Shown one piece after another: positions 1 through 9,619 of a stretch of DNA of 64,000 nucleotides. The stretch is from JAFAGX01 sp963759875 (GTDB lineage: Bacteria > Acidobacteriota > Terriglobia > Terriglobales > Acidobacteriaceae). A model generated the notes under the pieces. It was not told where the DNA came from. It made no database searches and saw only the letters and a program-made list of their open reading frames with translations. Position 1 is the stretch's first letter, and every line of letters begins with the position of its first letter. Where the stretch lies: contig CAVXBB010000009.1 in NCBI GenBank assembly GCA_963759875.1, positions 1 through 64,000 on the forward strand. Direction: 5' to 3'. The position numbers and the translations under genes were made by a program.

Positions 1-2181
1 ATGATCTGCTCTGCCTGAATCGAACCCTCCGCGCGGCGCGAGGTAAACGTCGTCACGTCAACGTGTCGTCATAAAACGAAAGCAGCGAGAGCCTCCAGTT
101 GGCGCTGCCAAGTCAGCGCGGGGCAACATAATTCACCAAGGCCCGTCGCTGAAGGTTGCCAACGTCACCACGGAAAGTGATTGTGTGGTCGCGGCCACAA
201 AAGTTCAAACGTAATTCCTAACGAAGCCCGGGGGCTCACGCCCGTGTGGCCCAGGGCTTGATCGGGTCCGATGGCATCGGCCGCCCGGTCTGAAACTCCA
301 GCCCGAAGCCGTACAAGAAGGTGTAACGCCTGGCCTCCTCCACATCGACCAGCACATTCTTTCGGATTCATCGCCGTTGGGATTCTGGACGGCAGTATCA
401 ACCTGGCTAAAATCCCGAGATCCTGCAGTCGCTTTGGGTTCGCAGCATGTCCATCTGGCTCAGGGGACCACCTGGCTCGATCCTGCAATTCACGCTTCAC
501 AACGTATTGTCGGGCGCTGGACGAAGCCCGAGATGTAGACCTGATTCACATAGACCCGCTCGCCCTCAGTGATGGTGTAGGTCACCTCCATGCGATCTGG
601 CTGATTGGGCGGCGGGTTGGCGCGGCTTCGAAGTTGCGCGCGGGAACCCATGATCGAAATAGTAGTTGAGCACGTTGTCCCGGTCCTGGGCGATACGGAA
701 TTCAGAAAAGGGTTGGCCCTGCGCGGTGTTGATTTCCTTCTCCAGTTGGGCCGTTGCGAAAGTTTGGTTCCCCAGAATATGAAACGCCCCAACCAGCGTC
801 TGCGTACCCTCGTCTATGTTGATCTTGATCGCAGCGTCATTTTCATGTCCGTCATAATCGTCAATAACTTCAGGCGTAATCTTCACCTTTTGAAAACCGT
901 TTGAAACGTACATATTGGTGAAGCTGAGAATGTCGTTCGTGAGCATGCGCTGGGTATAACGGCCGTAGGTAAACAACCGTCCCGCAGGCTGTACTTGCAT
1001 GCGTTCACGTAAGTCCGCAGTCCTGAAATAATGATTTCCGGAGATCTGGACCTTCACCAATTTGTGCCGGGCGCCGGCATTGACCAGATACACGATCTGT
1101 AATTCACCTCCGCTTGTGTTCGGAGGACCTTTGAGTTCGACCTTGGCGTCGAAGTAGCCTCGGCTCTGCAGGTAATTGAGCAGATTGCTGCGTCCTTCAT
1201 TTAAAAGGTCGCTATCGACCGCGTTCTCTTGGAAAACAGGAACATCCTGGCGCATTATGCGACGCGCAAGATTTTGAATCCTTCCGCGACAATTGCCACC
1301 TTTGGCCCAGGATTGAGTTCGAGGGTGTAATCGACTGTATTGGTCTTGGGCTGATACGATTTTTCTGCGATACGAACCTGCGCCAGTAACCGATCTCGTT
1401 TTTCATAGCCCTTGCGCAAACGCTCTAAAGCTCGGCTGGCACTCTGAATGGTGACCAATTCTCGCCGTTTCAATTTTGCGGCTTTCTGAACTTCTGCCGG
1501 TGAGCAAGTCGACGCACATTTGACGGTCACATTGCCGACGCGGGCCTGCGGCCCAGGATTCATCCGAAAGACAATCGCCATTTGCTGCGTTCGGCTGTTG
1601 GGGTCTTCTTCGGCGCTCACTGTGGAACTGTAGAAGCCGTTAGCTTCCATGAATTGCTTGATATTAGCTAAGGCGCGATTCAAGCGATCGCGAGTGAAGG
1701 TTTCGCCCAGGAGTAGCTTCGAGGCATTTACGATCTGACCCGGCGTAGGCCGGCGGGGTGCGCCTACAATTCGAACATCGCCGACGAAATAATTGGGGGA
1801 TGTCAAGAATGTTAGTGACACCCTATTATCGGGAGCAGGCTCCGCCTCAACCCGAATTTCCGAAAAAAGTCCGGTGCCGTACAGTTGATGAATGCTCTCG
1901 CGGATCTTATCCCGGTCAAGAGGCAAACCTTCTTTTTGTGCGATCCATTGGCGCAGCTTCTGCTGATCCGCGTCGGCTGTAATGTTTGGGAGCTGTACTT
2001 GTTGCACGATGAGTCCCTGATACTTCGCGAAGGCGTCTTGCGGGGGTGATTGAGAATGCATGGTGGCGGCACCACTTGGCACTTCCTGAGCTTGAAAATC
2101 GCCAGGCGTCACAGCGCAGAGAATTGCCAGCGCTGCTGCAGCCAAGCTTGTGGCCAGAGCTCCCCTTAGGCGCAAACCCAC
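1..2181 (-). pseudogene. BamA/TamA-like outer-membrane protein (POTRA plus barrel start), frame-broken, 3' end off the window
   Basis: Reads leftwards from a GTG at 2181. The first 308 codons are intact: a hydrophobic N-terminal signal segment, then POTRA-like repeats (PNYFVGDVRIVG, GPQARVGNVTVK). The frame slips near 1260, so the next segment (RRIMRQDVPVFQENAVD) is in another frame and runs to about 632. Below that, POTRA and early barrel sequence continues recognisably, but split over all three frames with about ten single-base slips (near 632, 614, 518, 487, 430, 412, 362, 245, 200 and 60). Readable pieces include GDESE, YTFLYGFGLEFQTGRPM, NFCGRDHTITFRG and SANWRLSLLSFYDD. These match the barrel region of acidobacterial BamA-family proteins. 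The family inserts or translocates outer-membrane proteins. I infer sequence error near a contig end rather than decay, because codon-level similarity persists across every slip. Whether it is BamA or a TamA-like paralogue cannot be decided here. Confidence 0.8.
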
Positions 2182-2334
2182 TCCCAGTTGGAAATTAGAT
2201 CTTTAAGTACGATGGCACCGTTCAGACCCATGTTGTATTCACCGGCACTGGGGACAGTTATTCTGCCGAAACTCCAGAACCGTGGAACCCGCACCTATAA
2301 TAATGGGTCATAACCTTTAGGAGCGGTAATCTCC

Positions 2335-3351
2335 TTGGAACTGGACGAAAGATATTCGCGGCAAATTCTGTTTCGCGCAATCGGCGCGGAAGGCCAAAAG
2401 AAGCTGGCGACCGCTCGCGTGGCAATTGTGGGATGCGGTGCCACGGGCTCGGCGCTGGCTTCATTGCTGGCACGCTCGGGTGTAGGCACCATCCGCATCA
2501 TTGATCGCGATTACGTCGAGCCCAGCAATTTGCAGCGGCAAACTTTATTCGATGAAGCGGATGCCCGCGAATCTCTACCCAAAGCCATTGCGGCTGCGCG
2601 CAAGATCGCTGCATTCAATTCCCAAATTGTTGTCGAACCGCAGGTTGCCGACCTTACGCCCGGAAACATCGATTCCCTGCTCGCTGACGTAATGCTCATC
2701 CTTGATGGCACTGATAACTTTGAGACCCGTTACCTGGTAAACGATTACGCGGTGAAGAATTCTTTACCCTGGATTTATACCGCCGCAGTAGGCAGCTACG
2801 GTGTGAGTATGAATATTCTGCCTGCGCGTACGGCATGTCTGACCTGCATGTTTCCTGAGCCTCCGAGCGGAGCTGTTGAGACCTGCGACACGACCGGAAT
2901 CCTGAATTCAGCGGTCAATCTGGCCGCATCCATTGCCGCGACGGAGGCATTGAAATACCTGGTCGGAGCCGAGTCACAACTCCGCCGCAGCCTGCTCTCG
3001 TTCGATCTGTGGCACAACCAACGCGCGGAAATTGCCGCCCACAAACCGCGGCCCGGGTGCATTACTTGCGGCCAACGCGAATTTCCGCATCTTGCGGGCC
3101 AAGGGCGACCCCACATTACTCTTTGCGGCCGCAACTCGGTGCAGATTCATGAGCGGCATCGGCCACTGAATCTGGCGCAGATGAGTGAACTGCTGAAACC
3201 CCATGGGACCGTGAAGCACAACGATTTCGTGCTCAAGTTCTGGCGAGATCCTTACGAGATGACTTTGTTCCCTGATGGCCGGGCCATCATAAAAGGAACC
3301 ACCGATACCGCGATCGCCCGCAGCCTCTACGCTCGCTATGTAGGAAATTAG
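2335..3351 (+). CDS. HesA/MoeB/ThiF-family adenylyltransferase
   Basis: A 338-residue E1-like enzyme that would adenylate the C-terminus of a small sulfur-carrier protein (ThiS or MoaD type) for thiamine or molybdopterin synthesis. Visible features: nucleotide-binding loop GCGATGS at residues 33-39, the arginine-bearing NLQRQ at 65-69, DGTDNFETR at 124-132, and two CxxC zinc pairs (CLTC 168-171, CITC 242-245). The segment ETCDTTGIL (182-190) corresponds to the crossover loop. No C-terminal rhodanese domain is present; instead there is an extension of about 80 residues. The start is TTG at 2335, chosen because AGGAG lies at 2319-2323 and the motif ERYSRQ follows at once as in relatives. It is transcribed divergently from the BamA-like gene. 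ThiF and MoeB cannot be separated by sequence alone, and no thiS or moaD gene is adjacent. Confidence 0.88.
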   Translation: MELDERYSRQILFRAIGAEGQKKLATARVAIVGCGATGSALASLLARSGVGTIRIIDRDYVEPSNLQRQTLFDEADARESLPKAIAAARKIAAFNSQIVVEPQVADLTPGNIDSLLADVMLILDGTDNFETRYLVNDYAVKNSLPWIYTAAVGSYGVSMNILPARTACLTCMFPEPPSGAVETCDTTGILNSAVNLAASIAATEALKYLVGAESQLRRSLLSFDLWHNQRAEIAAHKPRPGCITCGQREFPHLAGQGRPHITLCGRNSVQIHERHRPLNLAQMSELLKPHGTVKHNDFVLKFWRDPYEMTLFPDGRAIIKGTTDTAIARSLYARYVGN

Positions 3352-3518
3352 CTCAAAAAACCCATCGCGCTTGGGCTTTTCCGGTGTATGATCTTGGCCG
3401 CTCGATTTCGAATTGGTTCAATAGGAAAACTTTTGCACATTCAAGTATTGCTTTAATAAAAAGCATCCTGTTTAGCGACCTTCGGAATCTGACTATTTGA
3501 GAGTCTGTGGAGGGGTTT

Positions 3519-4076
3519 ATGAGGTTTGTTTCGATGTGCTGCACGCTGTTGATGCTTTGTGGATTCGCCGCTGCGCAGGCAACAATCGTTGGCGGTTATG
3601 CAAGCAACTGGGCACCTTCGTACGGCGTATACGTCGGTCCGTACGTGCCGCTGATCACAACGCCGGAAGTGAACTTGTCGACTGTGTCGCCATGGGCCGC
3701 AGGGGCCAGCAATTCAGCTTTCGGATTGGTGGCTGGTGCAACCAATTCGACTCTATCACCTGAGTTCGTCGCAGAACCACCGGCGCCGGTGTACACCCAA
3801 CCAGTATGGTACGGACAAACCGAGGCCGAATTTTCTACGCCTTTGGCCTATGCACCAAGCGCTCCTTCCCACCCGATACGCCGCAGGGAAGCTGAGAGAG
3901 AGCAGGCGTTTGATTTCATTTCCACGCCTCGCGCCGGTCGCCAAAGCGTGGCCGTTCTGATGGGTGAGCGGGGAATGCCCAAGCAGGCAGGGCGAACCTT
4001 TACCAATCAGGATGTGGAGCGGCAGAACCAGAACAACGGCCTGGTCAAGTACGATAGCAAGACCGAGCACATTTGA
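3519..4076 (+). CDS. secreted protein of unknown function
   Basis: Unrecognised protein of 185 residues. It starts with a clear signal peptide (MRFVSMCCTLLMLCGFAAAQA, cleavage expected after AQA or AAA). The mature part is rich in Pro, Ala, Tyr and Ser in its first half and becomes charged and Gln/Asn-rich in its last 60 residues. No catalytic motif is visible. The ATG at 3519 is preferred over an in-frame GTG at 3507 because GGAGG at 3509-3513 sits five bases upstream of the ATG and the signal peptide then begins at the N-terminus. A hairpin lies just downstream. It is probably an exported lineage-specific protein. Confidence 0.7.
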   Translation: MRFVSMCCTLLMLCGFAAAQATIVGGYASNWAPSYGVYVGPYVPLITTPEVNLSTVSPWAAGASNSAFGLVAGATNSTLSPEFVAEPPAPVYTQPVWYGQTEAEFSTPLAYAPSAPSHPIRRREAEREQAFDFISTPRAGRQSVAVLMGERGMPKQAGRTFTNQDVERQNQNNGLVKYDSKTEHI

Positions 4077-4091
4077 GTGGCTTTCGTGCCG

Positions 4092-4143
4092 CGAAGGATC
4101 TATTGAGTTTTTGTGCATAGATCCTTCGCTGCGCTCAGGATGA
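4092..4143. repeat. hairpin with REP-like half
   Basis: A perfect 12-bp inverted repeat (4092-4103 and 4117-4128) with a 13-base loop. Its right arm opens into a second small inverted repeat, ATCCTTCGC / GCTCAGGATGAC, of the kind scattered between genes in Acidobacteria. It lies between two convergent genes, so it could end either transcript, but no T-run follows. Two similar GAATGAC-type ends occur at 61504-61537 and 63520-63535. Confidence 0.5.
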
Positions 4144-4161
4144 CGCGTGCAGGCGACACAT

Positions 4162-4554
4162 TTATCCGTGTCCGCCGGGTGGAGTTTCAAACTCGAAATG
4201 CTGTTGCAGTATCGGTAATTCGAATTTCTGACCACCAATTCGGAACTGCGCGACGCTGCCACGATTCAACATCGCATAACTCTTCCCTACCCTGAACAGC
4301 CCGCAAGAATTTCCGCAGCTGACAATTATGCTTTCCTGGGCTCGCGAAAGAGTCAAAGTCTTTGCTTCGCCATCGATTTTTGTGACTGTGAAATCCGGCT
4401 GAAGCAAAAGAACGATTTCTTTGCGCCAGTTGCTGCGAAAAAAATAGGTGGTGACACCGGCGAGCACCAGAGCGCCGAGACAAAGCGTCACTGTAGCCGG
4501 TATTCGACGCTTGCGTTGTGGCGCAACCTGCTTGGCTGTACCTATGCCATTCAC
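4162..4554 (-). CDS. membrane-anchored protein of unknown function
   Basis: Unrecognised 130-residue protein. A basic N-terminus (QRKRRIP) is followed by one transmembrane segment at about residues 19-40. The remaining 90 residues would lie outside the membrane and contain a CGNSC pair that could form a disulfide. The tail is GGHG. It lies immediately downstream of, and on the same strand as, the M48 protease gene, separated by 37 bases, so the two may be co-transcribed. No family assignment is offered. Confidence 0.6.
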   Translation of the reverse strand: MNGIGTAKQVAPQRKRRIPATVTLCLGALVLAGVTTYFFRSNWRKEIVLLLQPDFTVTKIDGEAKTLTLSRAQESIIVSCGNSCGLFRVGKSYAMLNRGSVAQFRIGGQKFELPILQQHFEFETPPGGHG

Positions 4555-4591
4555 ATCTCTAATTTCTCATATCATGCATTACGGAGCGGAA

Positions 4592-5932
4592 TTACTTCAC
4601 GAATTCGCCATGCCCGCCGTTCACCCAAGGGTTGTAAGTCAAACAGAAGCGAATGCGGTCGGGAATGCTGGGGTGGTCATAAAACAGAAAAACGTCCAGC
4701 GGGTTGGGAGCGGGGTCGGAGAGCCCGATTTCGGCAAAGTCCTGAAACGCCTGGGCGGCCACTTGGCTTGAGTCTGGAGTCAACCCGTGGGTTACCTCAA
4801 GGCCGTACTGATCGGCCTGGTGCTCATAATGGCGGCTGACAGCGCTTGCCACTGGGTTGGCGGCAAACGAGAATAGTGAAAGAAGCAGCATTAATGCGGG
4901 CAGCGAAGCCCAGTCATCCAGTTTCCGAATCTCCCACCCTCCGCCCCAGCGCGCGAGCACCCACCAAATCAGCCGGTAACCCAGATAGAAGAAGATCAGC
5001 AAGAGCATGGCAAGGAAGCCAAGCATTTTGGGGAGGTGCTGCAGCACGTAGTGTCCGGTTTCGTGCCCGGCGGCGAACACGATTTCAGGAGTGCTCATCT
5101 TCGCCATGGTCGTGTCCCAGATTACAATGCGCTTGGAAGCACCAAAACCAGTGACGTAAGCGTTTACATCCGTGGTTTTTCCCGCAGCTCCCATCCAGAA
5201 CATGCGGCCGGGCGGAATGTTGAGTCCGGCTCGTTGTTCCATCTGTTCTAAATGCGCGGTCAAGTCGGGATCTTTCTGCTGCAATGGCTCGAATTTGTGG
5301 AACAGCGGGTCAATCACCCAAGGGCCGATGAAGATAACGAATGCCGCAATTGGTAGCGAGACCAGCCAAAAGTAAAGCCACCACCGCTGTGGGCTGCGCC
5401 GGATGACCATGTAAAGCAGCCAAATGAGAATGGTTCCGATCACCAACGCGATCAGTTCTCCCTTGGTCCAATCCCAAATCCAGGAGGGCCAACTCTGCAC
5501 CGAAATTCCGTATTGCTTCTCGACCAACTCGCCGTAAACGTCCAAGGGGAGCGTGAGGACCGCGATGGTCAGCAGCAGCAGCGGCGCGAAGATAACGCTC
5601 TGCAGAAAACGTCGAGTGAAGAACGCTTCCGCCCAGTCGCGATATTTGGCTGAGAGCTTGAAATGCAAAATCAGCCAAAGCACGATGAGCCCGTAAACGA
5701 AGCCGATCAGAGCCAGGCGAAAATGAACTTTGCCCAGATTGTGGGCTTTCCTATAAAGATCGGGGGGAAGCGTGTACGCCGTTACCTTTCGTGACTGGGC
5801 GACGCTTGCCGGAGACGATGTCGCGGACATCGCCGATTGCTGTCCGTTGCTGGTTGTGGTTGACGTTTGTGCAGCAAGCTCCGGTATGAGAAAAGCTGCA
5901 AGCAGTACAACAAAAAGGCAGAAGCGTTTCAT
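4592..5932 (-). CDS. M48 family (Ste24-like) membrane metallopeptidase
   Basis: Integral-membrane zinc protease of about 446 residues, of the CAAX-protease/Ste24 family that cleaves membrane-associated peptides. The zinc motif HETGH begins near residue 290, and the third ligand is supplied by EHQADQYG about 80 residues later. Several long hydrophobic helices precede the motif and two follow it, as in Ste24. The reading frame is open to 6031, but the ATG at 5932 is preferred: it opens a standard signal-like sequence (MKRFCLFVVLLAAFLIPELAAQ) and avoids overlap with aroA. The extra upstream codons lack such features. Downstream on the same strand is a small membrane-anchored protein. Confidence 0.88.
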   Translation of the reverse strand: MKRFCLFVVLLAAFLIPELAAQTSTTTSNGQQSAMSATSSPASVAQSRKVTAYTLPPDLYRKAHNLGKVHFRLALIGFVYGLIVLWLILHFKLSAKYRDWAEAFFTRRFLQSVIFAPLLLLTIAVLTLPLDVYGELVEKQYGISVQSWPSWIWDWTKGELIALVIGTILIWLLYMVIRRSPQRWWLYFWLVSLPIAAFVIFIGPWVIDPLFHKFEPLQQKDPDLTAHLEQMEQRAGLNIPPGRMFWMGAAGKTTDVNAYVTGFGASKRIVIWDTTMAKMSTPEIVFAAGHETGHYVLQHLPKMLGFLAMLLLIFFYLGYRLIWWVLARWGGGWEIRKLDDWASLPALMLLLSLFSFAANPVASAVSRHYEHQADQYGLEVTHGLTPDSSQVAAQAFQDFAEIGLSDPAPNPLDVFLFYDHPSIPDRIRFCLTYNPWVNGGHGEFVK

Positions 5933-6027
5933 GACGGGCCTGCTAAGCTTCGAGTCTGCTCGGACGAAGAGAACTGAGTCAAGGACATACGCAGCGGCAG
6001 CGGCAACCCTCCACGAGCAACAACTCT

Positions 6028-7320
6028 TCACAGCTGAACCAGCTGTTGCAATGTTGCAAAGAATCTTGGGTAAGAAATCACGGCTGCGCTCGCATTCTGA
6101 ATGGTAGTCTTGCCCTGGGCTCTTAAAGCAGCGACTGCAAAGGCCATGGCGATGCGATGATCCCCGAAGGAATCGAGTTCCGCACCGTGTAATCGTTGGC
6201 CACCCGGGACGTGCAACCCGTCTTCGTACTCCCCAACGGTTGCGCCCATCGCGCGGAGATTGGTTGCGAGTGCTGTAATCCGATCTGATTCCTTGACGCG
6301 CAATTCTCGTGCGTCCCGGATATCAATGCCGTCGACGGTATAAGGCGCAATCGCTACCAGCACCGGGACCTCATCGATCAGCATTTCGGTTTGCGGGCTG
6401 CGAATCCTGGCTCCGTGTAATTCAGCGCCTCCGACCTGAACGTTGCCTACAAGCTCTCCGTACTTTTCTTCGAGCTGGGTAAGCGAAATTCGGACGCCCA
6501 TGCTGATCAGTAGGTCTAAAAGGTAGCTGCGCGTGGGATTCAGGCCGAGACCGGTGAGCAGCAATTGTGATCCAGGGAACAATGCTGCCGCGCAGAGAAA
6601 AAATGCCGCGCTGGAAATGTCGCCGGGGATAGCGGCTTCGATGGCATGAAGCTTTTGTCCACCGGTAATCCTCACCTGCTTGCCATTTTGAATAAGCTCC
6701 GCGCCGAACGCCCTCAGCGCCAGCTCGCCGTGGTCGCGAGTACGGACAGGCTCTTCGACCCGAGTTTCTCCATCGGCAAATAAGCCCGCAAACAGCAGCG
6801 CGGATTTGACCTGCGCGCTCGCCACTGGCATTTTGTAATCGATCGCCTTGAGATTTCCGCCGGTAATTCGTAACGGAGGACGGCCGCCATCGTTAGCAGA
6901 GATGTTCGCACCCATCTGCTGCAAGGGAGCGATGATTCTGGCCATGGGGCGGCGCGACAACGATTCATCACCAGTCAGCTCACTGGAGAAATTCTGTCCT
7001 GCAAGGATTCCGCTGAGCATTCGCATGGTCGAACCCGAGTTGCCGCAATCAAGAGGAACATTCGGCACTTGTAGCATTGGCCCGCGACCTTGGATGGCAA
7101 CGGAATTTTCATTTCTTTCCCACTCGGCTCCGAGCGCCTTCAGGCACTTCAAAGTGCTGGCGCAATCAGCCCCAGTCGAGAAATTCTCCAGCTTCGTAGT
7201 TCCCTCTGCTATGGCGGCGAGCATCGCGTAACGATGGGAAATAGATTTATCGCCGGGGAGCGAGAAGCTTCCGCAGATATTCCGCGCCGGACGAATTATG
7301 ACGCTGGAATCATGGGACAT
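6028..7320 (-). CDS. aroA: 3-phosphoshikimate 1-carboxyvinyltransferase (EPSP synthase)
   Basis: Transfers the enolpyruvyl group of PEP to shikimate 3-phosphate, the sixth step of the shikimate pathway to aromatic amino acids, in the cytoplasm. The 430 residues include the family signatures: PGDKSISHR near residue 23, the PEP-loop LDCGNSGSTMR near 90, RRPMARI, and near the C-terminus VKESDRI and DHRIAMAFA. Length is normal. The ATG at 7320 has no strong Shine-Dalgarno sequence. No other shikimate gene is adjacent; the M48 protease gene lies 95 bases downstream on the same strand. Confidence 0.97.
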   Translation of the reverse strand: MSHDSSVIIRPARNICGSFSLPGDKSISHRYAMLAAIAEGTTKLENFSTGADCASTLKCLKALGAEWERNENSVAIQGRGPMLQVPNVPLDCGNSGSTMRMLSGILAGQNFSSELTGDESLSRRPMARIIAPLQQMGANISANDGGRPPLRITGGNLKAIDYKMPVASAQVKSALLFAGLFADGETRVEEPVRTRDHGELALRAFGAELIQNGKQVRITGGQKLHAIEAAIPGDISSAAFFLCAAALFPGSQLLLTGLGLNPTRSYLLDLLISMGVRISLTQLEEKYGELVGNVQVGGAELHGARIRSPQTEMLIDEVPVLVAIAPYTVDGIDIRDARELRVKESDRITALATNLRAMGATVGEYEDGLHVPGGQRLHGAELDSFGDHRIAMAFAVAALRAQGKTTIQNASAAVISYPRFFATLQQLVQL

Positions 7321-7385
7321 TACAGCAAATATACAAGGAAAGAGAATTGAACCACGGAGGGCACAGAGGAAAAGTACGGCGCCAG

Positions 7386-7793
7386 CTACACCAGCGCCTT
7401 GGCTTCGGCGGTGGCTTCTTTCAGAACATCGGCTGGAACTTCCTTCATGCTGACGCTGAATTCAAACATCGGGGTCTCGCTTCCACGCCCCCAGCGACCG
7501 ACTTCCCAATGCGCTCGCACGAATCTGATGTCAGGCTGAGCCGTTAGGTCGAGCAGCAGCGGATGTTGTCCGCGATAAAACTTTTGGGGAAAGGTGATGA
7601 TCGCCTTTGGATTCCACGTGGCACCATCGGCGGATCCGTGGAGAGCCACGTCCAAGGACTCTTGTTCCAAGATATTAGTGATATGCAGATTCAGCAGAAA
7701 CACGCGGTTTCCGGCTGTGCTCACGTCAACTGGCACGCCGTCGCCCTTGGCGTTGACGATGGTTTTCTCGGGAACAAGATATGCATCATTCAT
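7386..7793 (-). CDS. conserved small protein of unknown function
   Basis: A 135-residue cytoplasmic-looking protein with no signal peptide or membrane segment. The sequence alternates short hydrophobic strands (VFLLNLHITNI, LDVALHGSADG, IITFPQKFYRG, DIRFVRAHWEVGRWG) in a way that suggests an all-beta fold, and it ends in an Ala/Lys/Glu helix. I do not recognise the family and see no catalytic residues. It is upstream of aroA on the same strand, separated by 65 bases, and could share its transcript. Confidence 0.65.
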   Translation of the reverse strand: MNDAYLVPEKTIVNAKGDGVPVDVSTAGNRVFLLNLHITNILEQESLDVALHGSADGATWNPKAIITFPQKFYRGQHPLLLDLTAQPDIRFVRAHWEVGRWGRGSETPMFEFSVSMKEVPADVLKEATAEAKALV

Positions 7794-7913
7794 GCTGCGA
7801 TTGTAGCAAAGGGCTTCGCGTCTCAGTTACATTGGTCATCTTGAGCACACTTGCCAAACCAAACATACTAGCGCCCTCGGTGCCTGACGTTTTCCAGGTC
7901 AAGGAGTTTCGCG

Positions 7914-8111
7914 ATGAGAAAAATTTCAGCTTTCTTAATGGAAACCCTTCAAGCGCACAGTCAGTCGCGATTGGTGGCGCGTTTTCCTGGTGTGGAAACG
8001 CGGAGTCAAGTTTGCCAAGTGAACCTTACGGCCAACTTCAATGGCAGCAATGGCAGCGGATACTTAAGCGGTACTCTATGCGGCCGGTCAGTGAACGCGA
8101 CGTTCCAGTGA
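7914..8111 (+). CDS. small unknown protein (65 aa)
   Basis: A short frame supported mainly by its start: AAGGAG at 7901-7906 lies eight bases before the ATG, an ideal arrangement. The product is 65 residues, basic at the N-terminus, with a Gly/Asn/Ser-rich C-terminal half (NFNGSNGSGYLSGTLCGRS) and two cysteines. No family is recognised. It lies alone between two genes transcribed on the other strand. It may be real or a remnant of a longer gene. Confidence 0.4.
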   Translation: MRKISAFLMETLQAHSQSRLVARFPGVETRSQVCQVNLTANFNGSNGSGYLSGTLCGRSVNATFQ

Positions 8112-8153
8112 GCATGTAGCGCCTTAAAATTAAGAGCGGCGGCGCGGCTCTTT

Positions 8154-8954
8154 CTAGCCGCAGGCGGCCCGGTCGGCAAATTGCCGCAGTATTCTTCCCA
8201 CCTCTTGCGGTTGCTCCCAGGGCGAGTAGTGCCCAGCCTTGGCGACGACCTTCATGTCACTTCCAGCGATGTTCCGTCTCATAACTTCCGCGTCAGGCAA
8301 GCCGGTCGCCGTGTCTTCATCGCCGGTCACGATCAATGACGGAACATTGATCGTTTTCAATGTGTCCACCGAGTCGGGACGTTCTGCCATCCCGCGCTGA
8401 ACAGAAGCAACATTTGTTGAGGACATCTTGCGCATCATGCGCAGTGCGCCGTCAACCAAATCGGGGCGAGTCCTACGGGTGGTTTCTCCAACCAACCTGG
8501 AAACCATGTTCTCGAAAAAAGGTTCAGTGCCGCGCTCTAAAATTTCAGCCGCGGCTTGCAGCCGAGCGGCACGAGCCTCTGGATCATCGGCCGAGGCTTT
8601 TGTGTTGCAAAGCGCTAACGCCGCAACGCGCCCCCGACACCTGCGCCAGAATTCGAAGAGGATGTATCCGCCAATGGAAACGCCGATAAACATTGCCCGG
8701 CCAACCTGTTCCTCGTCGAGAATCCGAACCAGATCCAAAGCATGTTTTGCCATGGTCGCGGGACCTTCACCAACTCCGGAATCTCCGTGGCCCCGGATGT
8801 CGGGAAGGATCAACTGATAGTGTGACTCCAGCACACTTGCGCAGGGATACCAAATCTCGTGATTGGCAGGAAACGGATGGAGTAAAACAATCGGCGGTCC
8901 GTTTCCGCGCACTTCGTATACGATCTCGGCGTCGCCGCTCTTGACCTGCTTCAT
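8154..8954 (-). CDS. alpha/beta-fold hydrolase
   Basis: A 266-residue alpha/beta hydrolase of the 3-oxoadipate-enol-lactonase-like type. The oxyanion HPFP loop is at about residues 26-29, the nucleophile elbow is GVSIGG (Ser near 93), an acid candidate lies in VTGDEDTATG near 210, and the catalytic His is in AGHYSPWEQP near 241. It has no signal peptide, so it is probably cytoplasmic. The substrate cannot be read from the sequence, and no pathway neighbours help. Confidence 0.85.
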   Translation of the reverse strand: MKQVKSGDAEIVYEVRGNGPPIVLLHPFPANHEIWYPCASVLESHYQLILPDIRGHGDSGVGEGPATMAKHALDLVRILDEEQVGRAMFIGVSIGGYILFEFWRRCRGRVAALALCNTKASADDPEARAARLQAAAEILERGTEPFFENMVSRLVGETTRRTRPDLVDGALRMMRKMSSTNVASVQRGMAERPDSVDTLKTINVPSLIVTGDEDTATGLPDAEVMRRNIAGSDMKVVAKAGHYSPWEQPQEVGRILRQFADRAACG

Positions 8955-9197
8955 TCGTCACGATTTAAGCACACCCCTCATGTCAATTCCAGCTACTCGG
9001 ATAGGCTGCAATGACAACCAGCTAGAGCCAGGCGCCACGGTTGATCCTCCCATTGAATCTCGCATCTGAGTTGGCGCTGCGGGTTCTGCACAGCAAAAAA
9101 CACAAATTCGTTGACAGCGGTTACGAGCGAAGTGGTTAGCCATTACTGAAAGGATGGCTTGCTTTGTTTCTCCTGATAGCAAGAAAGAAAGATCGGG

Positions 9198-9593
9198 ATG
9201 AAAGTGGCGCTGTTATTTGTGTTGCTGTGTTTGAGCTCGCTTGCGGCTCAAGAGATACCTACTGCGCCGCATGTAAGAACGTTAACTTTCATTCAGTTAG
9301 CAACGAGCACTGCCGATGCGATTGCAACATACCGGAACGACAGTCGTTGTTACGATCTGCCTCACAATCGTTTCGCAAAATGCACCGAGATGAATCCCCT
9401 CGCTCGTCCGTTTGTAACTAAGAGCACTCCTGAACTGGCCGGGTACTTCTTTGGTGAGACGGCGATCAAGCTGGCCGTTCCTTTTGTTCTCGATCACTAC
9501 GGGCATCACAAGATAGCTCGGGCCCTTCGCTATTGGGGAGTCGGAGACAGCACCGAGGGGGCGGCGATGAGCCTCGCCGGGCATCACCGGTAG
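9198..9593 (+). CDS. secreted protein of unknown function
   Basis: A 131-residue protein with a short signal peptide (MKVALLFVLLCLSSLAAQ). The mature chain contains a Cys pair (CYDLPHNRFAKC), the motif EMNPLARPF and a GETAIKL helix. This resembles a class of small acidobacterial exported proteins, but no function is known to me. The ATG at 9198 follows a purine-rich AAGAAAGAAAGA tract. It converges with the PspC-like gene on the opposite strand. Confidence 0.65.
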   Translation: MKVALLFVLLCLSSLAAQEIPTAPHVRTLTFIQLATSTADAIATYRNDSRCYDLPHNRFAKCTEMNPLARPFVTKSTPELAGYFFGETAIKLAVPFVLDHYGHHKIARALRYWGVGDSTEGAAMSLAGHHR

Positions 9594-9619
9594 GCAAGTA
9601 CATCCTTGGAGAGCAAGGA

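Noticed and set aside
271..669. plus-strand frame in the left edge
   Set aside because: It is antisense to conserved BamA-like sequence and has no support of its own.
7348..7372. ACCACGGAGGGCACAGAGG word upstream of aroA
   Set aside because: It resembles a short intergenic repeat seen in many bacteria, but only one copy is here, so I do not call it a repeat.
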